Part shown: positions 16,678-23,958 of the stretch, piece by piece | Position numbering within the stretch: the stretch's first letter is position 1 | How the letters are laid out: every line of letters starts with the position of its first letter | Source of the DNA: Devosia sp. 67-54 | GTDB taxonomy: Bacteria; Pseudomonadota; Alphaproteobacteria; Rhizobiales; Devosiaceae | Direction: 5' to 3' | DNA length: 64,000 nucleotides | Assembly: GCF_001899075.1 (NCBI RefSeq) | Contig: NZ_MKVA01000011.1 | Coordinates: 434,001 to 498,000, forward strand | Notes under the pieces: model-generated | What the model saw: only the letters and a program-made list of their open reading frames with translations | Told to the model about the DNA's origin: nothing | Databases searched by the model: none | Translations under genes and position numbers: made by a program

Positions 16678-17691
16678 TTACTTTCCTTCCAGCGGATAGA
16701 TTGGTTCGAATTTCTCGGCGGGGCCGAACAGGAACGCCGGCTCAATACGATGCCGCTCCCTGCGGGCGGACGCCGTACCCATGCCGCGCAGCTGCGTGAT
16801 GCGGCGCGTGTCATCGAGGCCGAACAGGCCCTTGGGCACGTCCGGGCAGATGCGAAAAATCGCCTCGCGTTCGTATTCATGCCCGGTCAGAAGCTTTGCC
16901 ATACCAAGCGCCCCACGGGACTGTCCGTCCATGAACAGCCGCACCACGTCGCCACCAAGACCGCCGATCCCCGGCGCTTCGGGAAGCGCGTAAACCTCAT
17001 TCACACAACCGAGACTGAGTATGCGCAGGCTGGCCGGCGACCAGCCGAGAAGCGTAATGGCCTCGACCACGGCGAGGGCGATTGGATTGTTGCTCCACAC
17101 ACCGCCATCGAGCAGTCCTGCGGCATCGGCAGTCCGGTGGCGACGGAAGAAGGTCGGTGCTGCCGCAGTCGCAAGCGCGGCATCAAGCGCGAGACGCCGG
17201 TAGTCGGTTTTCAGGCGTGGATGATGAGCGGTCTTGAAGATGTAGACACTGCGGTGATCGGCATCCCACGCGGGGATGATCAGCCGGGTCTGCGACTCGC
17301 CGATCCGTCTGCCGCCCAGAACCGCTTCGAGTTCATGGCGCAGAATTCCGGCGTCGTGCTTGGGCGCGACCAGCTGCCTTGCCGACAGCATCAGCGACCG
17401 TACCAGCCCGCGCGCGCCGTCCCTCTGCCCGAAGATGGCAGGGCCCCGATCCACGTAAAGGTCGAGAAGCGTCCGGGCGGGAAGCCCCAGTCCCAGACCG
17501 AGCGCAAGAATGCCGCCGGTAGAGGTGCCCGCGATCAGATCAAAACAGCGACCGATCGGATATCCCAGATCTTCTTCAAGAGCAGCGAGGAAGGCGGCGG
17601 GCTGGGTGCCCATGATGCCGCCACCGTCAATGGAAAGAATGCGCCGGATACCCGGCTCGGTCGAAGGACCATTCGAAAGCTGTTCGTCCAA
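16678..17691 (-). CDS. capV: CBASS effector: patatin-like phospholipase
   Basis: A 337-residue patatin-family lipase, the CapV-type effector that degrades membrane phospholipids when it binds the cyclase product and so kills the infected cell. The oxyanion-hole motif is IDGGGIMG (21-28), the nucleophile elbow is GTSTG with Ser57, and the catalytic Asp195 is in LLDGGVWSNNP. The start is TTG at 17691, after AAGGGG and directly behind the DUF2188 stop codon. A long open frame on the opposite strand (16675-17904) is a GC-rich shadow. Confidence 0.94.
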   Translation of the reverse strand: MDEQLSNGPSTEPGIRRILSIDGGGIMGTQPAAFLAALEEDLGYPIGRCFDLIAGTSTGGILALGLGLGLPARTLLDLYVDRGPAIFGQRDGARGLVRSLMLSARQLVAPKHDAGILRHELEAVLGGRRIGESQTRLIIPAWDADHRSVYIFKTAHHPRLKTDYRRLALDAALATAAAPTFFRRHRTADAAGLLDGGVWSNNPIALAVVEAITLLGWSPASLRILSLGCVNEVYALPEAPGIGGLGGDVVRLFMDGQSRGALGMAKLLTGHEYEREAIFRICPDVPKGLFGLDDTRRITQLRGMGTASARRERHRIEPAFLFGPAEKFEPIYPLEGK

Positions 17692-17693
17692 TA

Positions 17694-17930
17694 TTACCCC
17701 TTCGGCGGATTCGGATCGCGCCCGTGGCTGTCGCTGCTGGCGATCTGTCCGTCCTTGTTGTGGATGCGAAGCTCGGTGCCCTGGTTGCGACTTACCTCGC
17801 GCCCGGCATCGACCGCCTCCTGCTTCGTGTCGTGGTGGCTGCTGGCCCGCTCGCCGCCCCCGCGCTTGACGTCCCAGCCCCCATCGGGGTTAGGGACAAC
17901 GTGATGTGTATCGGGACCCTTGGCAGCCAT
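17694..17930 (-). CDS. DUF2188 domain protein heading the CBASS operon
   Basis: A 78-residue basic, polar protein of the DUF2188 type: HHVVPNPDGGWDVKRGG at the N-terminus, a helix TKQEAVDAGREVSRNQGTEL, then LRIHNKDGQIASSDSHG. The family is short, widespread and of unknown function. An AGGAG site is best placed for the ATG at 17930 (MAAKGPD); an ATG two codons earlier is possible. It is the first gene of the unit reading into capV, the CD-NTase and the E2 gene, with only two bases before capV. A role in CBASS is not established. Confidence 0.8.
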   Translation of the reverse strand: MAAKGPDTHHVVPNPDGGWDVKRGGGERASSHHDTKQEAVDAGREVSRNQGTELRIHNKDGQIASSDSHGRDPNPPKG

Positions 17931-17954
17931 TTTCATCTCCTATGGCACAAAGTT

Positions 17955-18020
17955 GTTCGGTATATCGAACGCCCGCAGCGTTCGGTTGTCAAGCGTGATT
18001 CTGTGCGGTATATATCGAAC
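17955..18020. promoter_or_regulatory. Repeated operator-like palindromes between CBASS and XRE/ImmA units
   Basis: GTTCGGTATATCGAAC (17955-17970) and GCGGTATATATCGAAC (18005-18020) share the pattern TTCG/GCG-GTATAT-CGAAC, 50 bases apart. A partial half-site GTTCGGTTGTC lies between them (about 17980). The right copy overlaps the -10 box of the XRE promoter and the left one lies where the leftward transcript should start. This is the layout expected if the XRE protein represses both divergent units. Confidence 0.6.
17986..18014 (+). promoter_or_regulatory. Promoter of the XRE/ImmA operon
   Basis: TTGTCA at 17986-17991 and TATATA at 18009-18014 are spaced by 17 bases, 46 bases ahead of the XRE start codon. 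The same few bases read TTGACA on the opposite strand (17992-17987), a candidate -35 box for the leftward DUF2188-CBASS transcript, though its -10 box is less clear. Confidence 0.6.
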
Positions 18021-18059
18021 ACGCTAACCCTCTATGCCGCTTAAGGAATCGTCCCGCCA

Positions 18060-18380
18060 ATGGCACTGACTCTCAGTGAGAAGCTCAAACAGCTCCGCCA
18101 GAAAAAGGGGTGGTCGCTCGACGACCTCGCCCGCGAGGCCGGTGCGAGCAAGAGTTACCTCTGGGAGCTGGAGAACCGTCCGGAGCGGAAGCCCTCAGCG
18201 GAGAAGCTGACAGAAATCGCCCGCGTTCTGGGCGTTACCACCGAATACCTGATTGACGAGAAGGCCACCTTTGATGACGCGCAGGTCAAGGAAGCCTTCT
18301 TCCGGAAGTTCAACCGCCTCGAGGACGGCGACAAGACCCGCGTCATGGACATGATCGAGGCGTGGGGCAAAAAGAAATGA
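18060..18380 (+). CDS. XRE-family transcriptional regulator
   Basis: A 106-residue Cro/C1-type regulator. The helix-turn-helix covers about residues 6-60 (LKQLRQKKGWSLDDLAREAG, then SKSYLWELENRPERKPSAE), followed by a dimerisation-type helical tail. It overlaps the ImmA-type gene by the ATGA junction. XRE/ImmA pairs control mobile elements and stress responses: the metalloprotease cleaves the repressor to relieve control. The palindromes around its promoter make autoregulation likely, and the same sites could repress the divergent CBASS operon. Confidence 0.92.
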   Translation: MALTLSEKLKQLRQKKGWSLDDLAREAGASKSYLWELENRPERKPSAEKLTEIARVLGVTTEYLIDEKATFDDAQVKEAFFRKFNRLEDGDKTRVMDMIEAWGKKK

Positions 18381-19279
18381 AGCTTCCGACCACGTGCGAC
18401 GGATGGGCGACGCGCGTGTCGGCCTTTGTAAAGGCCGCGACGGAGCTTCAGAACCTTCCAAGATTTCCGATCAGGATCGGCCCGGTCGCGCAGGAATACG
18501 CGCGCAATATCTTTCCGAAGGAGCCCATCACCCTGGTGCAGGGTGCGAGGTTCGATGGGAAGTTTGAGGGCGCGCTCATCCCGTCCCCGCAGAAGGCCGG
18601 AGAATGGGGCATATTCTACAATGCGGGGATCACGTCGCGCGGTCGCATCAATTTCTCGCTGGCACACGAGTTCGGTCATTACCTGCTGCACCGCCACCTG
18701 AGCGGCGATCCCATCTACTGCTCACGCAGCGACATGTGGGAGTGGGACAGCGAGTACGGCCGTATGGAGACAGAGGCCAATCGGTTTGCATCGATGATCC
18801 TGATGCCGCCCGATGATTTCAGGGTGCAGACAGCGGAGTTCCGTCGTCCTTCGATTTCCCAGTTCGAGCAGCTGCGGGACCGGTACGAAGTGTCCATCAC
18901 CGCTGCGATCCTGAAATGGCTGGATATGACGCCGCGCCGCGCCATGCTGGTTGTCAGCAACAACGGCTTCATTGACTGGTCGCGGAGCAGTCCGGCCCTT
19001 TTCAAGTCCGGTGTTTTCTTTAGGGCCAAACAGGTGACGACGCCACTCCCGGAACAGGCCCTTGCCAACCTCGGGGCATCTGCCGGCGTTACCGAGATCA
19101 TGCATCCTGCCGGTGTGTGGAACTTGCGGGAGCCGGTTTTCGAGTCCGTGATGTTCGACGAGTATCACGACCTTGCGCTCTCGCTGCTGATCTATCCTGC
19201 CGATGGACCGTCCCGCTGGGCTTCCTGCGAAGACGATGACAGCCAGCTCATGGACACGTTCGAAGCCTTCCTGCGCTGA
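18377..19279 (+). CDS. ImmA/IrrE family metallopeptidase
   Basis: A 300-residue zinc-dependent peptidase with the active site AHEFGHYLLHRH (about residues 98-109), the HExxH signature, and a downstream Glu-rich ETEANRFASMILMP segment typical of ImmA/IrrE (COG2856). ImmA of ICEBs1 cleaves the ImmR repressor; here the XRE protein immediately upstream is the obvious substrate. The ATG at 18377 overlaps the XRE stop. The C-terminal third is an additional unrecognised domain that may sense the inducing signal. Confidence 0.93.
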   Translation: MKLPTTCDGWATRVSAFVKAATELQNLPRFPIRIGPVAQEYARNIFPKEPITLVQGARFDGKFEGALIPSPQKAGEWGIFYNAGITSRGRINFSLAHEFGHYLLHRHLSGDPIYCSRSDMWEWDSEYGRMETEANRFASMILMPPDDFRVQTAEFRRPSISQFEQLRDRYEVSITAAILKWLDMTPRRAMLVVSNNGFIDWSRSSPALFKSGVFFRAKQVTTPLPEQALANLGASAGVTEIMHPAGVWNLREPVFESVMFDEYHDLALSLLIYPADGPSRWASCEDDDSQLMDTFEAFLR

Positions 19280-19340
19280 CATATCGCTGGCGCGTCCCTT
19301 CGGGCCGGGCTGTCGCACGCGGAGCCGCTTTGCTGTCTCC

Positions 19341-19526
19341 GCCCTTCGGGCTTCCATCCCTCGCGCATGGTCTTTTGCCCGGCGGACGCCGGGCGGCTTG
19401 GGGCTCTGCCCCTGGCGCGCGTCAACAGGCTTCCCGCCGAGGCGGGAGCCCCTCCTGTCTGACGCTTGCACCCCCGCTGCTCGCCACGACGTCAGGGTTT
19501 CATGTCGGCAGTTGCCGCATGAACCC
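19341..19526. repeat. Cluster of tandem hairpins upstream of small genes
   Basis: Five perfect or near-perfect stem-loops occur in under 200 bases: 19341-19351 (GCCC-TTC-GGGC), 19377-19394 (GCCCGGCG-GA-CGCCGGGC), 19400-19412 (GGGGC-TCT-GCCCC), 19432-19447 (TCCCGCC-GA-GGCGGGA) and 19495-19526 (14-bp imperfect stem GGGTTTCATGTCGGCA / TGCCGCATGAACCC). They fill the 19280-19549 gap. In conjugative plasmids, folded single-stranded promoters lie in the region that enters first, ahead of antirestriction genes. A similar role here is inference. Confidence 0.65.
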
Positions 19527-19549
19527 TGACCTCAAGGAAGGAAATCACC

Positions 19550-19603
19550 ATGACCACATGCAGCAGGCGCTGCCCGATGCAGGTGGCGTTACCCAGCGGT
19601 TAA
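19550..19603 (+). CDS. Possible 17-residue peptide
   Basis: A tiny open frame (MTTCSRRCPMQVALPSG) begins seven bases after a strong ribosome site, AAGGAAGGAAATCACC. It sits between the long hairpin at 19495-19526 and the membrane protein gene at 19689. It could be a leader peptide, a small toxin-like peptide or the broken start of a longer gene. The excellent ribosome site is the only support. Confidence 0.35.
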   Translation: MTTCSRRCPMQVALPSG

Positions 19604-19688
19604 GACCATCGTTCCAATGCCGCGACTTTTGCCGAGCGGATATTCACGCACCCAGCAGTATGCTCCTCGTCTCCAGTACGGGGACACC

Positions 19689-20048
19689 ATGGACGTCCTG
19701 ATCGGCCTGTTCGTCATGCTCGCCACGCCGGGCTACCTGATCCTTCAGGTGGCCTGCCTGTTCGTCGCGTGGCGCGAAGGATGGTGGGCGGCGTTTCTCG
19801 CGCCGCTCCTGCTGGCCGTTCCGATCGCCGCATGGTGCGTCTATGCCCTTGCGCAGGATTCCAACCTCTGGCCGCTGACCTTCATCCTGTTCGCGCCGTT
19901 CGGCTGCATCTACCTCATCATCGTTCTGGTACTGCGGGCGGTGTTCCCTGCCTCGGGTCAACCGCCGTCCGGCCCCGGCGCTGGCAGTGTGCGCCGCCTC
20001 AAAAAGATCGGCGGCGGCCTTATGGATGTGGTGACGGGAATATTCTGA
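19689..20048 (+). CDS. Small membrane protein, 119 aa
   Basis: Predicted inner-membrane protein with three hydrophobic segments, at about residues 3-25 (starting MDVLIGLFVMLATPGYLILQ), 33-55 and 62-85, followed by a short Pro/Gly-rich cytoplasmic tail. The family is not recognised. The ATG at 19689 is chosen because the hydrophobic segment starts there; an in-frame start at 19617 would add a polar leader without support. It lies with another small membrane protein and ardC in the cargo of the mobile element. Confidence 0.65.
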   Translation: MDVLIGLFVMLATPGYLILQVACLFVAWREGWWAAFLAPLLLAVPIAAWCVYALAQDSNLWPLTFILFAPFGCIYLIIVLVLRAVFPASGQPPSGPGAGSVRRLKKIGGGLMDVVTGIF

Positions 20049-20069
20049 GCTGATGCACGACGCGCGATC

Positions 20070-20267
20070 ATGAGGCGGATGGCAATGTTCAAGCTGCTGG
20101 CTCTTGCGGTACTTTTCTACGTCGGGTGGGCCATATTGAGCCGAAAGGTGACAATCAAAAGCGGGCCCGGCTGGGAGACGCTGTCACGCGCCGATGAGGC
20201 GGGCCGCTACTGGCTCTATTGCGGCATCTACGCTGCTCTTGGCGTCGCCCTCCTGACGATCTTCTGA
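20070..20267 (+). CDS. Small membrane protein, 65 aa
   Basis: A short protein with an N-terminal hydrophobic helix (FKLLALAVLFYVGWAIL, from residue 7) and a second one at the C-terminus (YCGIYAALGVALLTIF). It follows the previous membrane protein by 21 bases and is probably co-transcribed with it. ATG starts at 20070 or 20082 are both possible. Function unknown. Confidence 0.55.
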   Translation: MRRMAMFKLLALAVLFYVGWAILSRKVTIKSGPGWETLSRADEAGRYWLYCGIYAALGVALLTIF

Positions 20268-20289
20268 TCCTTTGAATCCGCGCCCCGCA

Positions 20290-21450
20290 TCAGTAGCGCG
20301 AAACCTTGGAGATCGCGTCGAACATGCCGGTCGCGCCGCGCGCAAAGGGATCGAGCGCGTCAGCATGCTCCCGCGCCCATGCCAGCCAGTCTGACAGCGG
20401 ACTGTCAGCAATCGTGGCCGGTCCCTCTGACGCGAGCCGCGTCTCGACTTCGGTCAGAAACGCCAGCAGGGTCCGGCGTTCTTCCCAGTTCGCGGCATAG
20501 GCCCGAAACTGGCTCCACCGCTTCTGGTCGAGTTCCCGCCGCTGCTGCACCTCGTAGCGACGCACCTCTTCCTCGCGCCGCTGCCGCTCCCGCTCGGCAT
20601 GCTGCCGCTCTTCCTCCGCGAAAATCGGGCCCACGGCCATCAGTCCGCCGACGATCTCGGGGAGCATGTCCTGAATCTTCCTGTGGTCTGTCTCGATCCA
20701 TTGCGGTTGCTTCCCGCGCATCCAGGTCGTGACGGCCACCCGGATGTATCCCGATGACTCCAGCCCGCTCTGGTGATGGTCAGGGTACGCCGTCCAGGTG
20801 CGCGTCTGCTCGCGGGGCTTGAGCGACTTCGTCATCTTTTCGACGATGGAGCAATCGACCTTCTGTCCCGTCACCATGAAGGTGACCTTGCCGGTGATCG
20901 GGGGATGCTCGATCCGCCCGCCCGCTTTCTCTATCGCCGTAAAGATCGCGCTCGTTACACGGAAGCGGTACAGATCCCGATCCGTCAGATCGGGAAGCAG
21001 CGGGCTGCCCCAGAATATCTCTCGGCGGTTGCGCCTGTGCTCCAGCTCGCGTTCCCGCTGGACCTTGCGATGCTCGACGAGCCACGCCTTCACGCGAGGA
21101 TGCAGATGGTCGATGCCCTCCGGCACCGTCACGCCCTCGACAATCGCAGCCGCAGCAACGGCGGATTGCTTGGCCTCGGGCAGCGGCACGGGCTTGGGCG
21201 TCGTCGGATAGATATCGGTGGCTTCTGGAATACCGTCTTTTCTGGGCGGCAGCTTGAACGTGACCACCGGCTTGCCCGCTTCCTTCTTGGCCCAGTACCC
21301 GCGTGGCGGATAGGGAACCGCCATCCGGTCGCAGATTTTGGCGAGGCCATTGCCGCTGATCCCGAATTCTTCGGCAAGGCGGCTCATCGGCTTCTGCCAG
21401 ACCAGCGCGTATAGTTCATCGCGCGTCACGCGCTTGGCAGTCGGATGCAT
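20290..21450 (-). CDS. Unrecognised DNA-binding-like protein with coiled coil
   Basis: A 386-residue protein. The N-terminus reads like a helix-turn-helix (RDELYALVWQKPMSRLAEEF, then GISGNGLAKICDRMAVPYPP), ending in a GYW motif near residue 52. This arrangement recurs in hypothetical proteins of alphaproteobacterial mobile elements. A charged coiled coil (about residues 275-320, rich in Glu, Arg and Gln) follows a mixed central domain. It faces the two small membrane proteins convergently. I do not know its role; regulation or binding of element DNA is a guess. Confidence 0.75.
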   Translation of the reverse strand: MHPTAKRVTRDELYALVWQKPMSRLAEEFGISGNGLAKICDRMAVPYPPRGYWAKKEAGKPVVTFKLPPRKDGIPEATDIYPTTPKPVPLPEAKQSAVAAAAIVEGVTVPEGIDHLHPRVKAWLVEHRKVQRERELEHRRNRREIFWGSPLLPDLTDRDLYRFRVTSAIFTAIEKAGGRIEHPPITGKVTFMVTGQKVDCSIVEKMTKSLKPREQTRTWTAYPDHHQSGLESSGYIRVAVTTWMRGKQPQWIETDHRKIQDMLPEIVGGLMAVGPIFAEEERQHAERERQRREEEVRRYEVQQRRELDQKRWSQFRAYAANWEERRTLLAFLTEVETRLASEGPATIADSPLSDWLAWAREHADALDPFARGATGMFDAISKVSRY

Positions 21451-21766
21451 CGTCGATCCCCTTGGGCAGCATGCTGTCCAGACTACCGAGACTTACCCCA
21501 CTGTTCAGGTGCTTTCAGTTCCGCGTGTGCACCACGTCGAGCGGTACTGTCCAACTACTCCTTTGAAACGAAGCCACCCCTGCCGGTCTTCCCTTTGTGC
21601 CTTGTTCTGGCGGGCGGGCGCGGACGGCTGCAAGGCGTTCGCCTCGGCTTTCCGCTTCGCGGGCCGCCCTCGCACTTGCTCGGGTTCCGCCATCCACTGA
21701 TGCCCGCCGCTGCCCCTTCGGCACGGAAGACCGCCAATCAGGGCGGCTCCAAAGAAGGAGCAGCAA
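21451..21766. other. Leader region of ardC, non-coding
   Basis: No gene was recognised in this 316-base gap. The stretch just before ardC is very G+C-rich with short self-complementary runs (for example around 21655-21700), resembling the hairpin-rich stretch before 19550. The ardC ribosome site AAGGAG is at 21753-21758. No clear -35/-10 pair was found. Confidence 0.4.
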
Positions 21767-22663
21767 ATGTCAAACACCACCGCGCCACGTCGCGATATCC
21801 ACGCAGAAATCACCAACCAGCTTGTGGCGAGCATCGAGGCCAGTCCGGGCCAGTTCACCCTCCCGTGGCGGCGCAATGGCGGAGCCCTGCATCTGCCGAT
21901 CAACGCCCTGACCGGAAACCGCTACAACGGCATCAACATCCTCAGCCTCTGGGTCGCGGCGGAATCCCGTGGCTACGCCGCACCCATCTGGGGCACATAC
22001 CGTCAGTGGGCCGAGAAAGGCGCTCAGGTCCGCAAGGGTGAGAAATCCTCCCTCGTCGTCTTCTACCGCGAGTTCGAGACCGACCCCGATCCCGAGGATG
22101 AGACCGACAACGGCAAGCGCCGCATGGCCCGCGCATCCTACGTGTTCAACGCCGATCAGGTGGACGGGTTTGAGCTTCCGGCCCCCGCCGAACCGCTGGG
22201 TCCCGTCGAACGGATCGAGAATGCCGACCGCTTCGTGGTCAGCACTAATGCCACGATCTGCCGTGGCGGCGACCGGGCGTACTACCGCCCCTCGACCGAC
22301 ACCATCCAGATGCCGGACGAGAACCTGTTCACCGGCACCGAGTCGATGACGCGCAGCGAGTCCTACTACGCCACGCTGGTGCACGAGCTGGTGCATTGGT
22401 CCGGCGCGAAGCACCGACTGGATCGCGAAATGGGCAAGCGCTTTGGCGATGACGCCTACGCAGCGGAAGAACTGGTCGCCGAGATTGGAGCCGCGTTCCT
22501 GTGCTCCGACCTCAGGATCACGCAGGACGTTCGTGCCGACCATGCACAGTATCTGTCCGCATGGCTGAAGATGCTGAAGTCTGACAGCAAGGCGATATTC
22601 GCGGCGGCTGCCCGTGCGAGCGAGGCAGCGACTTACCTACGGGGTCTGGAGGCCGCCCGTTAG
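21767..22663 (+). CDS. ardC: ArdC-like antirestriction protein / zincin
   Basis: A 298-residue protein with an N-terminal ssDNA-binding domain (residues ~1-140, including RNGGALHLPINALTGNRYNG) and a C-terminal zincin-like peptidase domain with HELVH at 206-210. ArdC proteins coat incoming single-stranded plasmid DNA and shield it from host restriction during conjugation. The start is set by AAGGAGCAGCAA before the ATG. Its presence near a relaxase supports an origin of this segment as a transferable element. Confidence 0.93.
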   Translation: MSNTTAPRRDIHAEITNQLVASIEASPGQFTLPWRRNGGALHLPINALTGNRYNGINILSLWVAAESRGYAAPIWGTYRQWAEKGAQVRKGEKSSLVVFYREFETDPDPEDETDNGKRRMARASYVFNADQVDGFELPAPAEPLGPVERIENADRFVVSTNATICRGGDRAYYRPSTDTIQMPDENLFTGTESMTRSESYYATLVHELVHWSGAKHRLDREMGKRFGDDAYAAEELVAEIGAAFLCSDLRITQDVRADHAQYLSAWLKMLKSDSKAIFAAAARASEAATYLRGLEAAR

Positions 22664-22675
22664 CGGGCGGTTTCT
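22653..22675 (+). terminator. Rho-independent terminator of ardC
   Basis: A perfect 7-bp stem CCGCCCG-TTAG-CGGGCGG is followed by TTTCT. The loop contains the ardC stop codon, so the terminator begins inside the coding region. Confidence 0.8.
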
Positions 22676-22700
22676 ATGTCATCGCCACCGCACCTGACCG

Positions 22701-23352
22701 TCACGGGCATGTGAAGGTGACGGTGCCATTCTCAGCGATCATCGACACCGACTTCGACGACCCTTGCGAGCATTGGTAGGACGCGGAGAACTTCTTGACG
22801 CACCCATAAGCCGGATCAGAAATCCCACCATAGCTGACGCTATGATTGTTCTGGAAGGTGCAAGTCATCTTGCCGATGCAGTAAGATGATACCCACGCAT
22901 TGACATTGCCCGTGGACACACCGCTGCAACCGACGCCATAGGTGGCAGAAGTCACGTTGGATACGCCTGTTGCCCATGTGCATGCGGTGCTGCCACTGGC
23001 GAGCGTAACCCAGCCCGTTCCGTTCCGGCAGACACACGCCGTATAGTTGGACGCGAGGGCAATGGTTCCATCCGTGCTGGCATCGCACGTTGCAGGGGCG
23101 CTCGTGTTAATTCGTGGATTTGAGGACCGATCCACCACCGACTGTGGCCCAGTTGGTCCCATCACACGTTTTCAGCGCCTTCGCCGCCGTGTCGTAGACG
23201 AGACCTCCTTCGACAAAGCTGGTCCGTTGATGCGGGGCTACATCCGTAGCGCTCATGGTGCAATCCGCGTGCGCAGCGTTTGGCAGCAGTCCAGCGATCA
23301 GGACAATCCAAGAAACCAGAAAACGTGCATCCATGAACCCCCTCAGTTCCAT
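22701..23352 (-). pseudogene. Secreted SUEL-type lectin gene split by a frameshift
   Basis: Two overlapping minus-strand frames fit one protein. The 5' part (to about 23107) encodes a signal peptide (FLVSWIVLIAGLLPNAAHAD) and a segment ending in LKTCDGTNWATVGGGS. The 3' part, in another frame from about 23140, continues with two Cys-rich repeats. It ends with a galactose/rhamnose-binding lectin (SUEL) pattern: SATYGVGC, then CIGKMTCTFQNN, DPAYGCVKKF and SASYQC. Joining them needs a single shift near 23115-23140. The 'CDGTNW' segment occurs in surface or pilus-tip-like proteins of rhizobial mobile elements. It may be an inactive gene, a programmed shift or a sequence error. A cell-surface binding role in mating is inference. 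Confidence 0.65.
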
Positions 23353-23439
23353 GGCCGATCAGCAGCATGATTGCTGGTTAGCGGCCCGAGCATTCTAGAA
23401 TGCCACTATATTTAGGTCAATTGTGCTGACCTAAACAGC

Positions 23440-23958
23440 TCATTTGCTGGTCTTGGCGGGGATTTCCTGAAAGCGTCTGGCGGCCTTCTCCGCCAGTTCG
23501 TCCAGCGTGGCGGTCAGCCGGTTGACCTGCGACATGGTCCCGGCAAGCTCGGGACCGTATCGGGTCACGAGGTATTCCCGGCTCTGATGCAGCGTTGCGA
23601 GATGCGCGACGGTTCTGGTCCGCAGAATCAGCCCGAGACCCTGCACGGCCTGTGTGCGCAGTTGCAGATCATGGCGCATGCCACGGATCGTTGCGGGCTC
23701 GGCTCCGCCAGCCAGCAGCAGGGCGTTGAGGTAGAGTTCAATGGCGTGAATCGCCGCCATGCGGAATGGAGCCCAGGTCAGTGGCTTGCCACGCTGCCCC
23801 ATGTCGCGCAGTGAAATTGCCGCAGCGCGGTACTGGTCTGCCAGTTGCAGCACCTGCTGCGGCGAGGCCAGTTCGCCGGGATAGTCTTTGGAGACAACAG
23901 GCTCAGCAGCTTTGGTGGTCAATGCCGGAAACCAGCGTGCATGATCAGCTATCTCCAA
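23440..23958 (-). CDS. Hypothetical protein with HEPN-like core
   Basis: A 172-residue, mainly helical protein. The stretch AAIHAIELYLNALLLAGG followed by IRGMRHDLQLRTQA resembles the paired helices of HEPN domains (helix with conserved polar face, then R/H-D-L). The canonical RxxxxH RNase motif is not obvious, so it may be a non-catalytic HEPN. It overlaps the upstream gene by 14 bases and belongs to the virD4-like gene cluster. Function unknown. Confidence 0.65.
   Translation of the reverse strand: MEIADHARWFPALTTKAAEPVVSKDYPGELASPQQVLQLADQYRAAAISLRDMGQRGKPLTWAPFRMAAIHAIELYLNALLLAGGAEPATIRGMRHDLQLRTQAVQGLGLILRTRTVAHLATLHQSREYLVTRYGPELAGTMSQVNRLTATLDELAEKAARRFQEIPAKTSK

Noticed and set aside
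15468-16880. Longer version of the CD-NTase gene starting at 16880
   Set aside because: The extra 68 residues lie inside the patatin gene, are Arg/Ser-rich and unlike any CD-NTase; the ATG at 16676 fits.
16675-17904. Long plus-strand open frame opposite capV and the DUF2188 gene
   Set aside because: It has no ribosome site or family motif and is exactly antisense to a well-supported patatin gene; a GC-rich shadow.
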